Shown here: one piece after another, positions 36,936 through 47,600 of the stretch
Layout of the letters: every line of letters starts with the position of its first letter
Numbering within the stretch: position 1 is the stretch's first letter
NCBI GenBank assembly: GCA_002197995.1
Contig: NGZR01000002.1
Location: 7,688,001-7,752,000, forward strand
Direction of reading: 5' to 3'
Source: Gaeumannomyces sp. JS-464
Lineage: Eukaryota > Ascomycota > Sordariomycetes > Magnaporthales > Magnaporthaceae
Length of the DNA: 64,000 bases
Translations under genes and position numbers: made by a program
Notes under the pieces: model-generated
Told to the model about the DNA's origin: nothing
The model's input: only the letters and a program-made list of their open reading frames with translations
Database searches by the model: none

Positions 36936-38457
36936 ATGCACTTATCCAACGCCCTTGCCTTCGCCCTCTTCTTCCTGGGAACTACCGTTCAGTCCAGGCC
37001 AGTATCGCGGGACAGCAACGCCAACCAGCTCGCCGGGGGAAACAACACCCGGGAGCTGGGTCGGGGCAGGCCAAACCCAACTCCAACCCGCCGAATGCTG
37101 CCTCGGCAGCTAAGTCCGCAACCGGGACATCCAGTCAGCTATCCAAGCCCGGAACTGCGGCGGCCCCGAATCGCCTCGTTCAAAACCTCCCTCGGAAAAG
37201 GCCGCCGGCCAGCCCCCTGGCACCGGGCATAATCCAGCCCCGCCCAAACGTCCTCCCGCCCTCGGGCCAGTTGGCACTGGGCCGAAAGACGCCATCGAAA
37301 AACCAACAGCAAAACCACCTTCCCCTGAGGCCAAGACGGGAGCCGCTGGAAGCATCTCGAAGCAAAATCCCGTTCCTGTTGCCGGAGCCCCAGTTGCTGG
37401 CCCGAAGGAGCCCAATCCAAAGGAGCCCAGTCCAAAGGAGCCCAATAAATCCCCGTCCAACACAGCAACTGCTGCCCCGGTCGCTGGAGATGCCGGCAAA
37501 CCCCACGAGCCCAAGCCTGATCCATCGTTGTCCAAAGATGGGACTACCGGGAAGCCAGGAGGTGACGGCTCTCTAGCCGCAGAGCCCACTGGAAAGAAAG
37601 CCACCAGTCCTGCGTGTCCGGCGCAAAAAAATCCCGGAGTACGGCGACGGGCGGATCGAAAGGATGCCTTGGTTTTCCCTCCAGCGGAAGTATTCAATGC
37701 AGACAAGCGGGAAGCGGATAGGCTACTCAGGGATGCCCTGGGCCGTTCGTGGAATGAAAAATACGACATCTGGCTCCCGCCCCGAAAGTTGCAAGAGGGC
37801 AACCAAGCCGATTTCTATCCATTCCTCGAAGACCGGCCGTTCAAGCTCGCGATAAAGAAACCGAACTGGTGCTCTTTCGCTTTCGTTGTCACAGGAGAGG
37901 GCGTTTGGTACGCATCATGGTGCGAGACGGACTCATTCAATGTCCAAAAGAGTGGTTTCGAAAAAAACTACCTAAACCCCCTCAGAGAGGGGACATCCGA
38001 TTTTAGGCCGGTGCCAATCGGCGGACCAGAGACAAGCAGATATGAACGTGCGCCGAAAAAGCCAAGAGGGATGGCGCACACAATCCTGCATTACCGAACA
38101 GAGGAGCCTCCTAGCAGGCGAGGCTGGAAGGATATCAGAAAAGAAATCCGTCGGCTCTCGGGCCTGGAGGTGAAGAAATCACTTCACAAGGCCGGCCCGG
38201 GAGAGGAGTACGTCATCTTGTTCCAATACGAACCCAAGGCCTCATCGCGCACAGTACACGAGGGAAGACGAGCATTCCTGACGGTTGGGTCAGAGATGGT
38301 CTACGACTCTGTATGGGGCGGATGTGAGATCTCTCCGCAACAGCCAGAGATCTTCGAGGCAGACTCATCGGACGGAGAGACGCCGCCTGCTAGGCGGCGA
38401 CCGCCGTACCGCAACCGCCACCAGCCGTACCGGAACCGCCACCACCCGCGCGGGTAG
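36936..38457 (+). CDS. Secreted paralogue C of an unrecognised three-gene family (frameshifted, possible long tail)
   Basis: The ATG at 36936 starts a signal peptide (MHLSNALAFALFFLGTTVQS). A long Pro/Lys/Ala/Gly linker follows, with a KEPNPKEPSPKEPN repeat. It is readable only with two single-base shifts near 37090 and 37165. From about 37230 the frame is open. The core contains KDALVFPPAEVFNADK, YDIWLPPRK, FYPFLEDRPFKLAIKK, GVWYASWCETDSF and FEKNY. Then come EEYVILFQYEPK and RRAFLTVGSEMVYD, aligning with A and B. The stop at 38458 follows a short RNRH repeat. Downstream, low-complexity Arg/Pro/Ser/Tyr-rich frames run to 39304 and may be its continuation if more base errors exist. Function unknown. 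Confidence 0.75.
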
Positions 38458-39304
38458 ATGGTGCACGCGAGCCGAGACGGAAACCAGGACGGGAGTCCTT
38501 GAGGCAGCCTCAGCCTGGGCCATACGAGCAAAGGTACCCCCAAGATCCCCCCAAGACGCAGAACGAGGCCGCAGAAGGGGGTCGACTTCGGATCCACATA
38601 GGAAGCCCTCCAGTCGCCAAAAGGACCCCTCCAGGGGGCCAAAATCTTCTGGGCAGTCATACCAGCCCTCAGGGGACGAATGGGCGTCGAGCTCGCACAG
38701 AGAGAGGGAACGAAGACCTGGCTCTGTGCCCCCGATCAGTCCTCAATATCCACAGCAATATCGCGAGGACGAACGGGCATCAAACGCGTACGGAGAGAAC
38801 AGACAAAGATATGGGTCCAGGCCCCCAGATTCTTTCACTTCTCGCCGCCCCTCTACTGGCCAAAGAGACCGGTCTAGGCCCCCGAATCCTTTCGCGCCGA
38901 GCCGGGAACCCGGTGGAGAATCGGACCCTAGTAGCCGAAAATACCCCCCAACTTCTTACCAAGACCCGGGCCAGTTTCCCAGCAGCGGCGGGCACTACCG
39001 CAGGCCGTCCAGCAGCCATGCGCGAAAACCGAGGCCTCCCACCAACCATGAAGGGGTCGACGTGCCTTCATACGACCCTTGGGCCTCGGGACGAGGAAGG
39101 AAGAACTCGGTATCGACTTCGCACGGAGAAACGTCCCATGGAGCGTCCTACAAGTATACAGATCCAGGTTACAGGAGGGGACATGTGTCCTACACAGCGC
39201 CTTCGGACCAGGTTGAGGAGCCCTACTACTACACCAGCAACGTGCACCCACCGGCATATCGGAAAAGGTCAGGTGACGGGGTGGTGGCAGCAGTTGATTT
39301 GTAG
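38458..39304 (+). other. Low-complexity reading frames after paralogue C (possible C-terminal tail)
   Basis: The main frame (about 38560-39304) is rich in Ser, Arg, Pro, Tyr and Gly, with runs like RPPNPFAPSREPGGES. It lacks its own credible start and begins only by frame change from paralogue C. An overlapping frame (38499-39392) is weaker. I read this as the tail of paralogue C, but a separate gene or non-coding sequence cannot be excluded. Confidence 0.4.
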
Positions 39305-39940
39305 TTACGAACATAGATTGTGTGCGAATGCCTTGTCGTTTTCCAACTCGCCATTTTTTCATTATTCTCTCTGTCTCCATGTACGTAACTAGGTAGCCAA
39401 GCGGCTCCAAGGGGATGTTCGGCTCGAGGTGGATACGAGCAGGGTAGGGAGGATACTTGGGACTGTGCGCCCTTCGGGCTGGAAAAAAAGAAAGGAAAAA
39501 AAAAGCAAAGAGAAAAATGAGCGGGGAGGAGTATATATCCATGTACATAAGCGCTAAGTTCAACGACTCAATCTCTGGAGCCTATGGAACACGTTCTCTT
39601 CTGTTCCCGTCGGTAACATCCGTTCAGGGATGGGCAGTCTAAATCCCGTGACGTGTTCGGTCAACACGACGTGAAATCCGGTTGTTGGTCAAGGAAGCTG
39701 CAGGGCCTTGGCGGCCGGGATAAGCTCAAACTCGATGACCACGTCAACGGGGCTTTGCCAGCCAACGTCGCTTCAAGGCTCGGGTGTTACGCCAGTTCGG
39801 CGGGGCGGCCGCTTCTGGTGCAGAGCAAGACACCGGTGAGTGGGAAACTAGAAGTCCCGTATTATATATCAAGGCAATCTGTCTTTCTGTTCCACCCTTT
39901 CTCCTCTGCTGCTGCTCAACCTCACGTCTGCCATCTCGCC
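39305..39940. other. Intergenic, upstream of the MFS gene
   Basis: No supported gene. A TATATAT-type element lies at about 39863-39869, roughly 75 nt before the ATG. Confidence 0.5.
39863..39869 (+). promoter_or_regulatory. Probable TATA element of the MFS transporter gene
   Basis: TATATAT-like sequence about 75 nt upstream of the ATG at 39941, followed by a CT-rich leader. Confidence 0.45.
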
Positions 39941-41639
39941 ATGGATCCCGAGAAGTCACGCTGTGACGTGGAGCAGGCGGTCCCGCCAACCCCGGACGAT
40001 ACCACCACAGACGATGAGCCTCCGTATAGCGTCTTCTCCCAGGGCGAGAAGCGCTTGCTGGTCTGCATCGTCGGCCTGGCCATGCTGTTCTCCCCGCTGA
40101 CGGCCAACATCTACTTCCCGGCCATGACGCAGCTCCAAACAGACCTGGCCGCGTCCGAGCAGCAGATCAACCTGACCATCACGACCTACCTCGTCCTGCA
40201 GGCCGTGGCGCCCGTGCTGTTCGGCGACCTCGCCGACTCGGTGGGCCGCCGCCCGGCGTACCTGGCCATGTTCTCCGTCTACACCGCCGCCAGCGTGGCG
40301 CTCGCGCTGCAGCGCAGCCTGGCGGCGCTGCTGGCGCTGCGCGCGGTCCAGAGCCTCGGCTGCTCGGCCGCCATCGCCGTGTCGTACGGCGTCGTGGCCG
40401 ACGTCGGCACCGCGGCCGAGCGCGGCGGCATGGTGGGCGCCGCCATGGTGGCCGTCAACCTGGGGCCCGCGCTCGCGCCCCTGGTCGGCGGCGGGATCCT
40501 GGCGGGCTCGGGGGCAGCTGGCGCTGGATATTCTGGTTCCTGGTCATGTGCGGCGGCGCCGTGCTCTCACTGGTCGCCCTCCTCCTGCCCGAGACGGCAC
40601 GTGGCATCGTCGGCAATTCCGCGGTGATTCCTCGGTCTCTGTGGCGCCGCCCGCTGGTCACCGTCTGCTGCGGGATTCGGATCCCAGGCGCCGCGAGGCT
40701 AGCTGCTGGTGCTGCTGGTGTTGTTGTTGTTGCTGCTGTCCCAGCTGGGCCTAACCCCGCCTCCACACCTCCCTCGGCGGCTGTTGCAACCCGAAGGCGG
40801 AGGCTGCCCAACCCGCTTCGTTCCGTCCGGGTGCTCTTCTACCGAGATTCCTCGCTGGTGTTGCTTATCAGCGGCGTCTTTTACATGGTCTACTACTGCA
40901 TCCAGGCTTCCATAGCAACCCTGTTCAAGCGCATCTACGGCTTTGATGAGGCTGTCATCGGGGCCTGCTACGTCGCCATCGGCTCGGGCGTCGTCCTTGG
41001 GGGCTACCTGAATGGCCGGCTGCTCGACTGGAATTACAAGAACACTGCACGAGAAGCCGGGATCCAGGTGGATCGGAAGCGAGGGGATGACATGAGCAAG
41101 TTTCCCATCGAGAGGGCGCGCTTGCGGTCAATGCATGTCCTTCAGATCATCCACCTTGTGGCCCTCGTCGGATACGGCTGGGCCCTGGAACAGGAGGTGG
41201 TACGTCAGTCAGCCCGACATCTCACATATTCGGTCTTTTGTCTAACCCGAGCTCTCAGCACGTGAGCGTCCCGCTGATACTGCAGTTTATCCTCGGGTTC
41301 CTCCAAACCTGCATTGTTCAGGTACGTGGGACATTCGGGTTACCCTTTTGGACGAAGTCTCTAACTCGGCCCGTACATGACAGACTGGAAATACGCTGTT
41401 GGTGGACATTTTCCAGGAAAACCCCAGCGCGGCTGCTGCCTCCGGCAACATTGTTGCGCTGCGGCCTATCCGCCGGTGGCATTGCCGCCATGGGACCGCT
41501 CATGGCTGCGATAGGGCCTGGCTTTTTCTTCACCACACTTGCCCTCTTCGGGATTATATGTGGTGTTGCGGGGACTCACGTGCTGGTGATGAAAGGCATG
41601 CAATGGAGGCTCGACAGGTATCCTCTCGAGTGCCTTTGA
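39941..41639 (+). CDS. DHA1-type MFS drug:H+ antiporter-like transporter (frameshifted in this sequence)
   Basis: Exons are 39941-41199, 41259-41321 and 41384-41639, with GT-AG introns of 59 and 62 nt. The product is about 525 residues. The hydrophilic N-terminus leads into twelve-helix MFS architecture. Visible motifs include NIYFPAMTQLQTDLA in the first helix region, the MFS signature GDLADSVGRRPAYL after helix 2, and LVGGGILAGSG near helix 5. A central loop with Ala/Gly/Arg-rich sequence precedes VRVLFYRDSSLVLLISGVFY. The layout fits the DHA1 subfamily (fungal Qdr-like). One base is off in the G run 40510-40514 (expected SWRWIFWFL after it), and one base is extra near 41452-41460 (expected NIVRCGLSAGG). 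The substrate cannot be inferred. No biosynthetic genes adjoin it. Confidence 0.85.
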
Positions 41640-42129
41640 GTGCTCGCCTGCAGATCTCTCCCGGTCGGCCAACCGCTTACTTTTGCAAGGATAAATCCCG
41701 AGAACTTTTTCCTATTCCGACGGCTAGGGCCGTGGGGGCCTGGCGGGACTTATGCAAGGGGATGGAACGGGGACATCACGAGGCCAACAGAATTTATCCC
41801 GGACGAGAAAGAGAAGCGGTAGCCCGACGCTGAAACACCACAGCCCACGCGGCCGCCTATGCCCCGACTGCAGGAATAGGCATGGCTTCTATCACACGGG
41901 GCTGAGCGACATTAGCGCCCGGAGCGGCGGTGTGCTCGCCGGTTGCCTGCGGGTCAAGTCCGCCCCCAGCCCTCCTGGCCAGGTACCCGTCGTACCTCGC
42001 CATACTCTGCGACTAGCCGCCGCATGCCCTCAATGGCCCTTTCGTGTGCACCGTCAGTCCAAGTCCCATCGCAAAAAAATATTGTCCGTTTTTTTTTTTA
42101 AAAAAAAAGAAAGGGTCAGAAACATGTGC
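41640..42129. other. Convergent 3' regions of the MFS and ketosamine-kinase genes
   Basis: Between two stop codons; it includes a T/A run at about 42089-42108. No gene is seen. Confidence 0.6.
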
Positions 42130-43577
42130 TTACAGTCCCCTGATGGCCTTGTTGGCGGACCATAGAACCGAGACGGCCAGGTCACTCCTCATGGCATACA
42201 GCATGTTGCGGCCATCCTTGTCCTCGGTAGGCTCGGATGCGCCGAATTTGTCAAAGTAGTATTTGACGTGCGCCTGGCTTGTGCGATATCGGGCGGCCCG
42301 CCACATTGAGAAGTCATCTGACGCATGGCAAGTCAGCTCGTGTCGTTGACGTACGTGGCGGCCCCATGCAGTATCCCCTGGCCAATACAGGGGTTTTGTA
42401 GGTCGACAGCCAAAGTAAGGTTTTGGCAAGAGGAAGAGGAATGCGGGAGGGGCGGTAACAGAAAAATAGAACAAGGAATGGGGATGCGGGACGGAAGGGC
42501 GGGAGCAGGATGAAGGGTGTGAGAGGGGAAAGAGAGATTTGGAGGGAAGCAATTCATAAGGGAAAATATCATGGAAAGATGACATAGGAAAGACAAACCC
42601 TCAAAGGTGGTTTGTGCACTTACATTCGTGGTGCCCGTAGAAGCAACCTGGGTCGTACAAAACCGGCTCCATGGTTTCGGCGTCTATCGACACGTTCCCG
42701 TGCCAGAGATCGCCGTGAACCAGCGAGGGCCGGATGCTACGCCCTTCCGTCTCCATCGGACGTAGAAGGCGAGGGATGACTTTATCCAGGACGATAGCAC
42801 TCAGGCGCTCGAGCTCCTCGTGCGGCCCATGCGTGGCCAGCTCGATGCTCATGAGCCCCCGGATGTTTCTGGTAAAGTACTCCTCCCACGTGTCGCACCA
42901 CCTGTTGTCGTTGGGCAGGCGCCCACAGAAGGTGGTGGCGTGGAAGCCGAACTTGCCGTTGGGGCTCGTCTGGCCGTGGAGCTGGCCGACGAGGTCGACA
43001 AGCTCGGTCATGGTGGGGAGGTCATCGTCCAGGTAGCGGAACTCGGCGATGAAGAAGGAGCGCGAAGGGTCGCGCGCGCACAACCCCCAGGCAACCGGGT
43101 TGGGGATGTTTTCCGGGATGACGGCACGCAGCGCCTTGAGGCCCTCATATTCGCCTCTGGCGATCTCACCGGCCCTCTCGGTTGTGTAGACCTGTCCAAG
43201 AAGGTGGGGAGTTAAGACCAAGTCAGCCTTTTGCCTTTTCATTTCTGCCAGGAGGGAGGGGGAAAAAAACCTTCAAGAAGTAGGACTGCTCTGAGCCATC
43301 GGGCAAGATTGCGTCGATCTTGCTGTTGAATGCCCAGAAACTCGCACCGCTCGTGGCTGCCCATTCGATGGTGAGACCCTGTGGGAGAGCTGTTTAAGTG
43401 TTCATGTTAATGCAATTTTTTTTTTTTTTTTTGTCAGAGAAACATAATAGTGTGGTAGTCGAATGCAGCCATCTCTGGACACGAACCCTTGAGCACATTC
43501 TCATCGATCTCGGTCCCCTCATACTGATCCTCCTCCGGGACCGTTGGCACCACAAACTCGGGGTCAATGATAACCAT
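42130..43577 (-). CDS. Fructosamine-3-kinase/ketosamine-3-kinase family protein
   Basis: Four exons join without frameshift: 43577-43487, 43389-43271, 43191-42624 and 42317-42130. They give 321 residues. The introns have GT-AG ends; the last is 306 nt, long for this window. The order is an N-terminal acidic segment, LPQGLTIEWAATSGASFWAF (nucleotide-binding region of the family), GEYEGLKALRAVIPENIPNP, FIAEFRYLDDDLP, and a catalytic-loop-like RPSLVHGDLWHGNVS with the Asp and Asn expected for aminoglycoside-kinase-like folds. Then LYDPGCFYGHHEYDFSMWR carries the metal-binding DP Asp. Family members phosphorylate sugar adducts on proteins so that they fall off, a form of deglycation repair in the cytosol. 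Assignment is by family; substrate preference is unknown. Confidence 0.9.
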
Positions 43578-43926
43578 CGTTTCCACCCGCCAGCTCACAG
43601 CCGAGACGGGATCCTAGATGGCGAATTTGGTCGGGCACACAGGCAGATGTGGGTGTTGGGCGATTGGGTGATGCCCGATGGACGCTGTCTGCTGGCTTTG
43701 GGATCTTCTGCGTCCTGCAGGCAACGCAATGAGGGCAGGACCGCTTAATATACCGCAGACGCATGTAACTGCTGTCTCCCAGAGATGCAGATTATCCCGG
43801 ATGTGTGGTTACATGACAGCCGAGGGACATCCCCCCCATCCAATCGCGGACGCATCGCAACCCGAGCCTAGTGTATGTTAATCCCAGCCCCTCTCATCGT
43901 CACCCTGCCGCGCGTGATGCGCCCTG

Positions 43927-43948
43927 TTTTTTTTTTTTTTTTTTTTTT
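43927..43948 (+). repeat. Poly-T tract
   Basis: About 22 consecutive T. Confidence 0.85.
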
Positions 43949-44542
43949 GTCTGTCAGCGCCTGGCCAAGTCTGCAACTCGTCAGACCACAACCACCTCGC
44001 GATGGATTCGCTGGCCTGCCAGCCCGATCAGTGGTGGTCCACTGGTGGTAGTAGTGGCTGGAAGCGGGAGGCGATCTCTTTTCAATGTGCTTGTCCCCAT
44101 GGTGCCTCGTTGCTACTTTCCCTTTCCCGACTGTTGTAGAGCAAAAAAAAACAGTAAAAAAACAACAGCATGGCGACCCCTTGCAAACACCACGGGAAGC
44201 TATCCCGCGCACAGCAGACATCGATCAAATTCAGCGAAATAAAAGTTGCAACCTAATCAGCCGGCTAACGAATACCGGACAGTGCTTTTCTACAATATAT
44301 TTGATACCGATTTGCATTTTGCACTCCTGTACTGCTTGCCCAAATCTTGTCGACGCGGTGCCCAGGCTCGTTTTTGGCAGCAAATTTGGCACCTCCGCCA
44401 AGAGAAGATACCGATCGAGGTATAGGAACGGGAAAAACAACAAGGACAGGACCGAAGCATAAGAGAAGGAAGAAAACAGAAGAGCAGAGGAGAAAACGTA
44501 GGAACAGGAAAAAGCATAGGAAGAGGACAAAACAAGACAGGA

Positions 44543-44547
<5 letters not shown>

Positions 44548-44573
<26 letters not shown>
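44548..44573 (+). repeat. Poly-T tract directly upstream of the NLR start
   Basis: About 26 consecutive T, ending some 27 nt before the proposed first ATG at 44601. Confidence 0.85.
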
Positions 44574-44600
44574 GCCGTGAACCAGCCAGACGCACCCAGG

Positions 44601-47600
44601 ATGGAGCCCCGAGTAAGCGCCACCCCTTATTGCAGCACCAGCTGACTCGTCCACCTGCCCACCATTGACACTGGCGTCTTCCCATGGTCTCAACAGCATC
44701 AGAACGAGCCTCGGCCAGGCAACCTCACCGAAAGGCACTCCTTCCCCGCGAGCCTCAGTCCATCAATTTCGGTCGCGGGCATCCGAAGAGGTCTTACTCG
44801 TGGCTTCAGCTTCCAGCGAAGAAGCACCATCGCCAGCGCCAGCGTGACAATATCGTCAGGCTGCACCAATGCCAGCTCCGAGGTCACATTCCAGGCAGAC
44901 ACCTGGGGCCCGCTCGGTCTTCATCTTCTGCACTCGCCGCCCGAGCCCCTGATCGACTTCATATTTGTCCACGGCCTGCGCGGCGGCTCGATCAAGACAT
45001 GGACCAAAGGCGGCGACCCGCGCCTGTTCTGGCCCCAGGCCTGGCTTCCCCGCGATCCGGATCTTCAGCACGTCCGCATCCATTCGTACGGTTATAACAG
45101 CGATTGGGGCGACAGCAAGTATGATTTCCTGGACCTGGACGATTTCGGCCGCTCGCTGTTTGGCGAGATGTCGACATCGCCACACCTGAGGCGAGACAAG
45201 ACGCCGATAATCCTCGTCGGCCATTCGATGGGGGGGCTGGTTATCAAAAAGGCATACCTCTTTGCCCAGCGCGACAGCCAAGCATCGGATCTCGCTTCGA
45301 GGATCCAGTGCATGTTCTTCATGGCCACTCCGCACCGCGGCAGTGACTCGGCCAAGCTGCTGAACAACATCCTGCGTGCGAGCGCCGTCCACAACAGCAA
45401 AGGGTACATCACCGATCTCATCCCAAACTCATCGCAAATTTCTGGCATCAACGACGAGTTCAGGCACTGGACCGACTCTCTCCAAATCTGGTCCTTCTAC
45501 GAAACTGTCAGAACCAAGCTCGGGACCAGCAGCGTCGCGATTGTCGGCAAGGACTCTGCTATCATGGGGCATAAGCAAGAGATAGTGAACCCGCTGTATG
45601 CCGACCACAGAAATATCTGCAAGTTTGACAGTCCTGCGGACCCGAACTATGCCTTTGTCCGGAACTCGTTGGTTAAAGCCACCGAGGATGTTCTCGGCGA
45701 CATATTCACTCAGAAGGCGGATGAGACAAGGATCGAGATCGGCCTGCTCGAGACGTACCTGCATATCGCCCATGACCCCGAAGACGACATACTCAACATT
45801 GAGTCCAAGAAGACCCTAGGATCCTGCGAATGGCTTCTCGAAACGCGGTCATTCAAGGACTGGAGAGACGGCGATGCGGCACAGCAACCATTGCTGTGCT
45901 ACTGGCTGACTGGCCAGCCAGGCGCAGGGAAGTCGCTCTTGACGTGCCACGCCATCCGACACCTGCAGGATGATCTCGGGGTGGACACCTGCTACTACAT
46001 CTTCCGACATGGACGGCGGGGGCAGCAGACCGCCAGCAGCATGCTCCGCGCGCTTGCCTTTCAGATGACCCTGTTGCATCCCGCCGCCCGCAAGGCCTTG
46101 GTTGCCATGCGTGAGGCAGGGGTCACGTTCGACAAAGACGACGAGCGGACCATATGGAAGAAGATATTCGTCAATGGCATCCTGTCGCTCCCGATTCCGT
46201 CGGTGCAGTATTGGGTTGTTGACGGGCTGGATGAGTGCGCCAACCCGGACCGGCTTTTGTCGTTGCTCTGCGGCCTGCAGCCTGAGCCCGACCGTCTTTC
46301 CCTACGCATCTTCTTTAGCTCCCGCCGGCTACCGGACCTCGAAAGGTACTTTTCGCGCCTCGACACCGAGAAGCGGCTTTACCGCCATCAGATCAGCTTT
46401 GAGGACACACGGGCCGACATTCAGCGGCTCGTGGAAGATAACTCAGACAGCCTTCCTGTCGAACCCGAAAGACGAGCTGAGCTTGTCGAGAAGCTGGTAT
46501 CCCGATCTGACGGCGCCTTCCTCTGGGCGGATTTGGCGCTCGATGAGCTCGGCAAGGTCTTTGACGAGGACGAAATCAATGAGGCGCTGGACCAGGTTCC
46601 CCTGAAGATGGAATCTCTGTACACCCGCATTCTTGAGGATATGGAACATAACAGGCGCCATCTCAAACTAATGACGGCGCTCCTAGAGTGGGCAGTGTGC
46701 AGCACGCGTCCGCTCAGAATCGACGAGCTGCAAGCCTGCCTCTCTTTACAGCTGGATTCACGGGTCCTAAATATCGAGCGCATCATCGACGAGCTGTGCT
46801 CTCAGCTTCTCCGCGTCGATCCCCATGGGAACGTGCAACTCGTTCACGCAACCGTCGGCGACTTCCTCCTGAGCGACGACTGCACATCCGTCTTCCATCT
46901 GCAGAAGAGCACTGCAAACGAACGCCTGGCCACAGTCTGCCTTGGATACTTGGTCGATGATGAGATGCGCCCCCCTCGCCACCCAGCGTTTGCATCCAAG
47001 GCCTCCACCAGGGTAAAGGTGAAGTCCGCGTTTGCTGACTACGCCTGCACTTCGTGGTCTGAGCATCTAGCGGTATCGTCTTCAGCTTCGGACGACCTGT
47101 TCTTGCTCCTGGACAAGTTTTTCCGATCGAACGTGCTGTCGTGGGTAGAACATGTCCTCCCGGCGGAAGGGGAATCTCTACCACCTTGCAAGAGCGTCGA
47201 GGAATCTGCAGAGGTACCTCGACCGGAGGGTTAAGCACATGTCTCCTATTGGGAGGCAATTCAGCAACATCCAGGCCTGGCAGACGGACCTCGCACGCAT
47301 TGCGCTCAAGTTTGGCACCAGTCTACTCGAGGACCCTTCTGCAATCCACTTCGTCGTCCCTCCTCTGTGCCCCACACTTTCCGGCATACACCGCGAGTTT
47401 GGCAACAGCGCCAAGGGGCTACATTTGGCCGGAATCACCAATGAGACCTGGGACGATTGTATATGCTACATCGACTATCGGCTGGGGCGTGCCGGTGTGT
47501 CTCACAGGTTGCGATGGCTGGTTCGCCATAGGTATGAAGTCGGGATACGTCAAACTTTATCGGCAAAGTACTTGCGACCAGGCTGCCGAGCTCAACCACG

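Larger units (their letters stand above)
43578..44600. other. Intergenic with long homopolymer tracts, upstream of the NLR gene
   Basis: No supported gene. T runs lie at 43927-43948 and 44548-44573. The right run ends about 27 nt before the proposed NLR start. Poly-T here may be a promoter element or a slippage-prone spacer. Confidence 0.5.

Noticed and set aside
33320..43577. Secondary-metabolite gene cluster around the MFS transporter
   Set aside because: No polyketide synthase, peptide synthetase, terpene cyclase, P450 or cluster regulator is present.
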